From Candidatus Gastranaerophilales bacterium (lineage in GTDB: Bacteria; Cyanobacteriota; Vampirovibrionia; Gastranaerophilales; Gastranaerophilaceae): a stretch of 38,920 nucleotides of DNA. The position numbers were made by a program, and so were the translations under genes. Under the pieces are notes generated by a model, which was given only the letters and a program-made list of their open reading frames with translations, was not told where the DNA came from and did no database searches. Each line of letters starts with the position of its first letter. Position 1 is the stretch's first letter. Location: NCBI GenBank assembly GCA_944322895.1, contig CALUQL010000012.1:1-38920 (forward strand), read 5' to 3'. Shown here one piece after another: positions 35,043 to 38,920 of this stretch.

Positions 35043-36815
35043 CTAATAAATTTTGGAAATTATTGGCTGACGATATTCAACAGAGTTTATTGAATGCATA
35101 TCAATAACAACAGATGGAGGAATTATATGCCATTTGAACACAGCACAGTGCTGTTTCCAAAAGAACTTATTAAGCCATTCTTCCTTCTGTTCTTTTGAAA
35201 CCGGATTATTCTTTTCATAAAAGAAGTTATGATTCATAAAGTCATTATAGCCGTATCCATAATTTTCAACATACCAAATAATTTCATCTAAGAAAGGATA
35301 AGGCATATTATCTTCTTCTGCACAAACAGTTTTTCCAGTTTTCGGATTAATTTTTAATTCAGCGCCTGGTGGTTTTTCTAATATTGCTTGAGGGATTGCA
35401 TTTTTTTGTATTCTATTTTTATTCAAGAAATCACCCAACGCAAATAACTTAGTTTTAGTTACATCTGCAATTGGAGCAAATCCGCCTGACATATCACCAT
35501 TTACGGTAGCATAGCCAATATAAGCTTCTGATTTATCACTTGTAGCAATAGGGAGCATATTTTTATGTTCGTTTGCGATGCTCCATAATAGAGTTGCTCT
35601 TGTTCTTGCTTGAAGATTTTCAATTGTTGTAGATTTTTCATACTTATCAGTATTTATGTTATCAAAAGCATAATTGAGCATATTTTTTGTAGCGTCGATA
35701 CTTTCTGCTAAAGGAATTTCAATGAAATTAATACCAAGATTTTCCGCAAGAATTCTCGCATCATTTTTGCTTGCTTGTGAAGTAATTCTGCTTGGCATAG
35801 AAACGCCAAATACATTTTCTTTTCCTAAAGCATCAACAAGAAGCACGCAGCTGATAGTTGAATCAAGCCCGCCTGATAGACCCAAAACAGCTTTTTTAAA
35901 ACCATTCTTTTTAAAATATTCTTTTATACCAAAAACTATACTTTTATATGTTCTGTCTAAATCATATGTATAGTCCAAATCAAACTTGTTTTGTTTAATT
36001 TCTTTATCCATACCGATAGGAAGGGTATTAATTGTCCCTGTCAAATCGTCAGTTATAATAAAATCTTCTTCGAATGATTTTGCCCTAAGTGTTAATTCAC
36101 CATTTTTGTTATATATTCTTGATGTTCCGTCAAAACTTAAGTTATCAGCATAACCGGCTTTATTAACATAAATATAATTAACCTGATATTTCTTTGCAAT
36201 CGATGAAAAAAGAGAATTTTTCATAAATTCTTTGCCGGTTCTAGATGGAGAGCAAGAACAGTTAATTAAAGTTGTCGGATGTTTCTTCATAAGTTCCGCA
36301 ACCGGATCAACATTATAGATACATTCATCTTTAAAGAAAGATTTATCATTAAAACTATCTTCACAGATTAAAATTCCATATTTTTCGCCTTTTATTTCAA
36401 GTAATTCAGAAACTTCTTTTGATGGTTCAAAATATCGGCAATCGTTAAATTCTCCATAATTAGGGAGTAATCGTTTTCTTATAATATTGATTATTTTCCC
36501 GTTTTGAACAACTGCAACAGAGTTATAAAAAGGTTTTTTATCTGCTACATTTGTTGGTTCTGCGAACCCTATAAGTGCAGTAATATTTTGTGTATTTGAT
36601 GCTATTTCCTTTAAAGCAGCTAATTGTTGTTCAATAACAACTTTATGTCTCATGATAATATCACCAAAAGGATATCCAACAAGCACAAGTTCAGGAAAGA
36701 TAATCAAATCTGCCTTATTTTCTTTTGCTCTATTAATGCAGTTGATAATTTTTTCTGCATTATATTTAATATTTCCTGCTATTGTATCTATTTGAGCTAA
36801 AACTATTCTATTCAT
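35043..36815 (-). CDS. nadE: Glutamine-dependent NAD+ synthetase
   Basis: The 590-residue enzyme makes NAD from deamido-NAD, ATP and glutamine. The N-terminal carbon-nitrogen hydrolase domain (about 1-270) has the Glu42-Lys114-Cys151 triad in FPELVLVGYP, RKRLLPNYGEFND and GILICEDSF; it releases ammonia. The C-terminal synthetase domain (about 285-590) has the PP-loop SGGLDST at 314-320, then LQARTRATLLWSIAN, ATSDKSEAYIGYATVNGDMSGGFAPI and the late KPPGAEL. The two-domain form uses glutamine instead of free ammonia. The gene is convergent with the permease and divergent from glnA, so two glutamine-related genes share a 239-base upstream region. Confidence 0.96.
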   Translation of the reverse strand: MNRIVLAQIDTIAGNIKYNAEKIINCINRAKENKADLIIFPELVLVGYPFGDIIMRHKVVIEQQLAALKEIASNTQNITALIGFAEPTNVADKKPFYNSVAVVQNGKIINIIRKRLLPNYGEFNDCRYFEPSKEVSELLEIKGEKYGILICEDSFNDKSFFKDECIYNVDPVAELMKKHPTTLINCSCSPSRTGKEFMKNSLFSSIAKKYQVNYIYVNKAGYADNLSFDGTSRIYNKNGELTLRAKSFEEDFIITDDLTGTINTLPIGMDKEIKQNKFDLDYTYDLDRTYKSIVFGIKEYFKKNGFKKAVLGLSGGLDSTISCVLLVDALGKENVFGVSMPSRITSQASKNDARILAENLGINFIEIPLAESIDATKNMLNYAFDNINTDKYEKSTTIENLQARTRATLLWSIANEHKNMLPIATSDKSEAYIGYATVNGDMSGGFAPIADVTKTKLFALGDFLNKNRIQKNAIPQAILEKPPGAELKINPKTGKTVCAEEDNMPYPFLDEIIWYVENYGYGYNDFMNHNFFYEKNNPVSKEQKEEWLNKFFWKQHCAVFKWHIIPPSVVIDMHSINSVEYRQPIISKIY

Positions 36816-36861
36816 AATTTAATTATCTGCAGTCAAAAAAAATAGTCAAAAACAATAAAAA

Positions 36862-36977
36862 TTGCATTTCTCGTTAAAAAGACTGTTTTAAGCGAAAAAT
36901 CATCATTTATAAGAGGACTTGCACTAAAAAAATGACATTTTTGTTAATTTTTTTATGCATTTTTTGTTAAAGTGCAA
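36862..36977. promoter_or_regulatory. Direct and inverted repeats upstream of glnA
   Basis: Three 16-base elements resemble each other: TTGCATTTCTCGTTAA (36862-36877), ATGACATTTTTGTTAA (36932-36947) and ATGCATTTTTTGTTAA (36955-36970). In addition TTGCACT (36919-36925) is the reverse complement of AGTGCAA (36971-36977). The set lies between divergent nadE and glnA, upstream of the predicted glnA promoter, suggesting a multi-site operator. I see no NtcA-type GTA-N8-TAC box. Confidence 0.5.
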
Positions 36978-36985
36978 TTTTTCAC

Positions 36986-37013
36986 TTGTAATTTTTCCAA
37001 GGAGTATTATAAT
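36986..37013 (+). promoter_or_regulatory. Putative promoter of glnA
   Basis: TTGTAA (36986-36991) and a perfect TATAAT (37008-37013) are separated by 16 bases. The predicted transcript start is about 35 bases before the chosen ATG. Confidence 0.55.
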
Positions 37014-37054
37014 AAAAACATTAAAAGTTTTTGAAAAAGAAAGGTAAAATTTTT

Positions 37055-38404
37055 ATGGCAGGAAGAAAGCAGTACACAGCTGAAGAAATCAGACAAATTG
37101 TAAAAGATAAGAAAGTTGAATTTATCAAGTTGCAATTCTGTGATATTAACGGACAAGTAAAAAACATGTCTTTACCAAGTTCGCAGTTGGATAAAATTTT
37201 GAATAATGAATGTATGTTAGATGGTTCATCAATAAAAGGATTCAGAAATATTGAAACTTCAGATATGTACTTTTATCCTGATTTGGCAACATTTACATTA
37301 CTGCCGTTCAGAGAAGATAAAGCTGCAGGAACAAATGTAGCAAGATTGATTTGTGATATTCACAATCCGGATGGAACACCATTTGAAGGCTGTCCTCGTT
37401 CAAATCTAAAAAGAGTTATAAAACGTGCAAAAGATATGGGCTTTGAAATGAACGTAGGACCTGAAGCTGAATTTTTCTTATTTAAACGAGATGAAAACGG
37501 ATTTCCTACAACAAATACTCATGATAGAGCCGGCTATTATGATACAGCACCTGATGATATGGGTGAAAATATAAGAAAAGAAATTGTAAGAACAATAACA
37601 GCAATGGGCTTTGAAGTTGAAGCAAGCCACCACGAAGTATCAGAAGGTCAGCATGAAATTGACTTTAAATATGAAGATGCGCTAACAAGTGCAGATAATA
37701 TAATTACATTCAGATACGCAGTAAAAGCAGTTGCAAATAAAATGGGCGTACATGCTACATTTATGCCAAAACCAATATATGGAATAAACGGTTCCGGTAT
37801 GCATTGTAACTTATCATTATTTAAAAACGGTAAAAATACATTCTACGATCCAAAAAGAGCACATCAATTATCAGAAACGGCATTATATGCTATTGGCGGC
37901 TTATTAGATCATGTGAAAAATTTTACAGCAGTAACAAATCCTACTGTAAACAGTTATAAAAGAATAGTTCCCGGGTTTGAAGCTCCTGTATATTTGGCAT
38001 GGTCATTAGCAAACCGTTCTGCGTTAATAAGAGTTCCTGCAAAAAGAGGGAATGCAACAAGAGTTGAATTAAGATCACCAGACCCTTCTTGCAACCCATA
38101 TTTAGCTTTAGCAGTAATATTAGAAGCAATCTTAGACGGTGTTGAGAAGAAAACAAAACCACCATTAGATATTGATAAAAATATTTTCAAAATGGATGAT
38201 AAAGAACGTAAACGTGCAAAAATAGAAACTCTTCCTGGAAGCTTATATGAAGCATTAATGTTGATGAAGAAGAGTGCAATTGTAAAATCAGCATTAGGAG
38301 AGCATATATTTAAAGAATTCATGCAATCTAAATTAAAAGAGTGGGATGGATACAGAACCGCCGTTACAAAATACGAACTTGATATGTACTTGGAAAGATA
38401 CTAA
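37055..38404 (+). CDS. glnA: Glutamine synthetase, type I
   Basis: The 449-residue enzyme condenses glutamate and ammonia using ATP and forms a dodecamer in the cytoplasm. It shows MLDGSSIKGF (DGSS at 56-59), GPEAEFFLF with metal ligands Glu137 and Glu139, EGQHEIDFKY, FMPKPIYGINGSGMHCNLSLF, KRIVPGFEAPVY, NRSALIRVP and RVELRSPDPSCNPYLALA. Length and the absence of the adenylylated-tyrosine insert place it in the GSI-alpha group, which is regulated by feedback or protein binding, not adenylylation. The ATG at 37055 follows AAGG (37041-37044); the in-frame TTG at 37031 would add eight residues absent from the family. A strong terminator follows. Confidence 0.97.
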   Translation: MAGRKQYTAEEIRQIVKDKKVEFIKLQFCDINGQVKNMSLPSSQLDKILNNECMLDGSSIKGFRNIETSDMYFYPDLATFTLLPFREDKAAGTNVARLICDIHNPDGTPFEGCPRSNLKRVIKRAKDMGFEMNVGPEAEFFLFKRDENGFPTTNTHDRAGYYDTAPDDMGENIRKEIVRTITAMGFEVEASHHEVSEGQHEIDFKYEDALTSADNIITFRYAVKAVANKMGVHATFMPKPIYGINGSGMHCNLSLFKNGKNTFYDPKRAHQLSETALYAIGGLLDHVKNFTAVTNPTVNSYKRIVPGFEAPVYLAWSLANRSALIRVPAKRGNATRVELRSPDPSCNPYLALAVILEAILDGVEKKTKPPLDIDKNIFKMDDKERKRAKIETLPGSLYEALMLMKKSAIVKSALGEHIFKEFMQSKLKEWDGYRTAVTKYELDMYLERY

Positions 38405-38422
38405 TTCTTCAAATAAAAAAGG

Positions 38423-38456
38423 GAAAGAAGCCATAAAATATGGCTTCTTTCTTTTA
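38423..38456 (+). terminator. Rho-independent terminator after glnA
   Basis: A 13-bp perfect stem pairs 38423-38435 (GAAAGAAGCCATA) with 38439-38451 around AAA, followed by TTTT. Confidence 0.92.
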
Positions 38457-38510
38457 AAAAAGAAAACAGTTGAAAAAAAGGTTTGTTTATATTAAAGTTT
38501 AATTACAGAT

Positions 38511-38587
38511 GGCGGGCATCGCCAAGTGGTTAAGGCCTCGGATTGTGGTTCCGATATACGTGGGTTCGAATCCCACTGTCCGCCCCA
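38511..38587 (+). tRNA. tRNA-His (anticodon GTG)
   Basis: The cloverleaf is complete. The acceptor stem GCGGGCA/TGTCCGC is extended by the extra G-1 (38511) paired to discriminator C73, the identity hallmark of tRNA-His. The D-arm GCC/GGC, anticodon stem TCGGA/TCCGA with GTG at 38545-38547, and T-arm GTGGG/CCCAC with TTCGAAT loop are all intact. CCA is encoded (38585-38587). A terminator follows nine bases later. The 3' end, from the T-loop on, is reused as the start of a 189-bp tandem repeat. Confidence 0.97.
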
Positions 38588-38596
38588 TTTTAAGAT

Positions 38597-38622
38597 AAGG
38601 TTCACTAATGTGAACCTTTTTT
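38597..38622 (+). terminator. Terminator after tRNA-His (repeat copy 1)
   Basis: AAGGTTCAC (38597-38605) pairs perfectly with GTGAACCTT (38610-38618) around TAAT and is followed by T residues. Confidence 0.88.
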
Positions 38623-38757
38623 GTTTTTTGAATTTGGGATGAGAACCCACACAAAACGGAGTTTTGTAAAAGGTTCGAGCGCGAGTGAGCAGAGGCTGAA
38701 ATGGCGGAGGCGATGAGCCTTCGACATGAAATGCCGTTTATCGCGAACGAGCAAGAC

Positions 38758-38776
38758 AATCCCACTGTCCGCCCCA
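38758..38776 (+). pseudogene. tRNA-His 3' fragment in repeat copy 2
   Basis: The 19 bases from AATCCCAC to CCA duplicate the tRNA-His 3' end exactly, but the upstream sequence (CGAACGAGCAAGAC) cannot supply the D-arm, anticodon arm or 5' acceptor strand. It is a fragment, not a second tRNA gene. Confidence 0.85.
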
Positions 38777-38785
38777 TTTTAAGAT

Positions 38786-38812
38786 AAGGTTCACTAATGT
38801 GAACTTTTTTTG
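38786..38812 (+). terminator. Terminator in repeat copy 2
   Basis: Same hairpin as in copy 1, 189 bases further on; one C-to-T change turns a G-C pair into G-T and lengthens the T-run. Confidence 0.75.
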
Positions 38813-38920
38813 TTTTTTGAATTTGGGATGAGAACCCACACAGAACGGAGTTTTGTAAAAGGTTCGAGCGCGAGTGAGCAGAGGCTGAAATGGCGGAGGC
38901 GATGAGCCTTCGACATGAAA

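Larger units (their letters stand above)
38569..38920 (+). repeat. 189-bp tandem repeat beginning in the tRNA-His T-loop
   Basis: Copy 1 spans 38569-38757 and copy 2 runs from 38758 to the window end (163 bases seen). Each starts with the last 19 bases of tRNA-His (T-loop end, T-stem strand, acceptor strand and CCA), followed by a terminator hairpin, an AT-rich stretch and a GC-richer core of about 110 bases. The copies are nearly identical; I count two differences in the visible overlap. This accounts for all DNA after the tRNA; I see no real protein gene in it. Confidence 0.92.

Noticed and set aside
36816-37054. NtcA box upstream of glnA
   Set aside because: No GTA-N8-TAC sequence is found at an activating distance from the predicted promoter.
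38758-38776. Second tRNA-His gene
   Set aside because: Only the 3' 19 bases are present; there is no anticodon arm or 5' acceptor strand.
38499-38777. Open frame on the minus strand reading GRTVGFEPTYIGTTIRGLNH
   Set aside because: It is antisense to tRNA-His and the repeat; GFEPT-type frames are well-known artefacts of tRNA antisense strands.
38569-38920. CRISPR array
   Set aside because: The repeat unit is 189 bp and contiguous, with no spacers and no cas genes; a CRISPR array does not fit.

Overview
The window is a low-GC bacterial chromosome segment, densely packed with genes. Most genes are housekeeping; the less ordinary material is intergenic or at the right edge. Several traits point to the non-photosynthetic sister lineage of Cyanobacteria (Melainabacteria/Vampirovibrionia, perhaps Gastranaerophilales): ribosomal protein L27 starts directly at MAHKKG without the N-terminal extension usual in Firmicutes; threonyl-tRNA synthetase lacks a TGS domain; there is a CsaB-type pyruvyl transferase; one protein is prepilin-like with a PNRIGRD-type C-terminal signature; and a small protein begins with an ISFG motif. 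This placement is inference from gene content, not a proven assignment.

Layout. 1-1.5 kb: PHP-domain phosphoesterase and a degenerate prepilin-like protein. 1.6-4.3 kb: pyruvate phosphate dikinase. 4.3-5.2 kb: rplU-rpmA with a structured 5' leader. 5.2-7.9 kb: radical SAM protein, an unrecognised 189-aa protein and a FliA/WhiG-type sigma factor. 7.9-15.5 kb, minus strand: M16 peptidase pair (one active, one without metal ligands), TPR protein, YbgC-type thioesterase, second TPR protein, PfkB sugar kinase and CsaB. 15.6-17.8 kb: small unknown protein, LipM-like octanoyltransferase, rubrerythrin, dCMP deaminase. 17.9-23.0 kb: overlapping WYL-WYL-DUF4127 genes followed by thrS. 23.1-28.0 kb: chemosensory cluster (double-CheW protein, sensor-less MCP, CheA). 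28.0-29.3 kb: two PlsC-like acyltransferases. 29.4-35 kb: gap, a WG-repeat protein, glyQ, an APC amino-acid permease. 35-38.4 kb: NAD synthetase and type I glutamine synthetase. 38.5 kb to the end: tRNA-His, whose 3' end starts a 189-bp tandem repeat running out of the window.

How it fits together. ppdK, gap, nadE and glnA are central carbon and nitrogen metabolism; rplU/rpmA, thrS, glyQ and tRNA-His belong to translation. Strong hairpin terminators separate most units, several of them bidirectional at convergent junctions. Many starts are GTG or TTG, or lie inside a longer open frame; I set these by Shine-Dalgarno position and family N-termini.

Best candidates for something undescribed are the tRNA-His-anchored 189-bp tandem repeat with its GC-richer foldable core, the rplU leader, the triplicated 16-bp element upstream of glnA, and the WYL-WYL-DUF4127 operon. 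I see no CRISPR array, transposase, integrase, or complete phage or defence system in the window.
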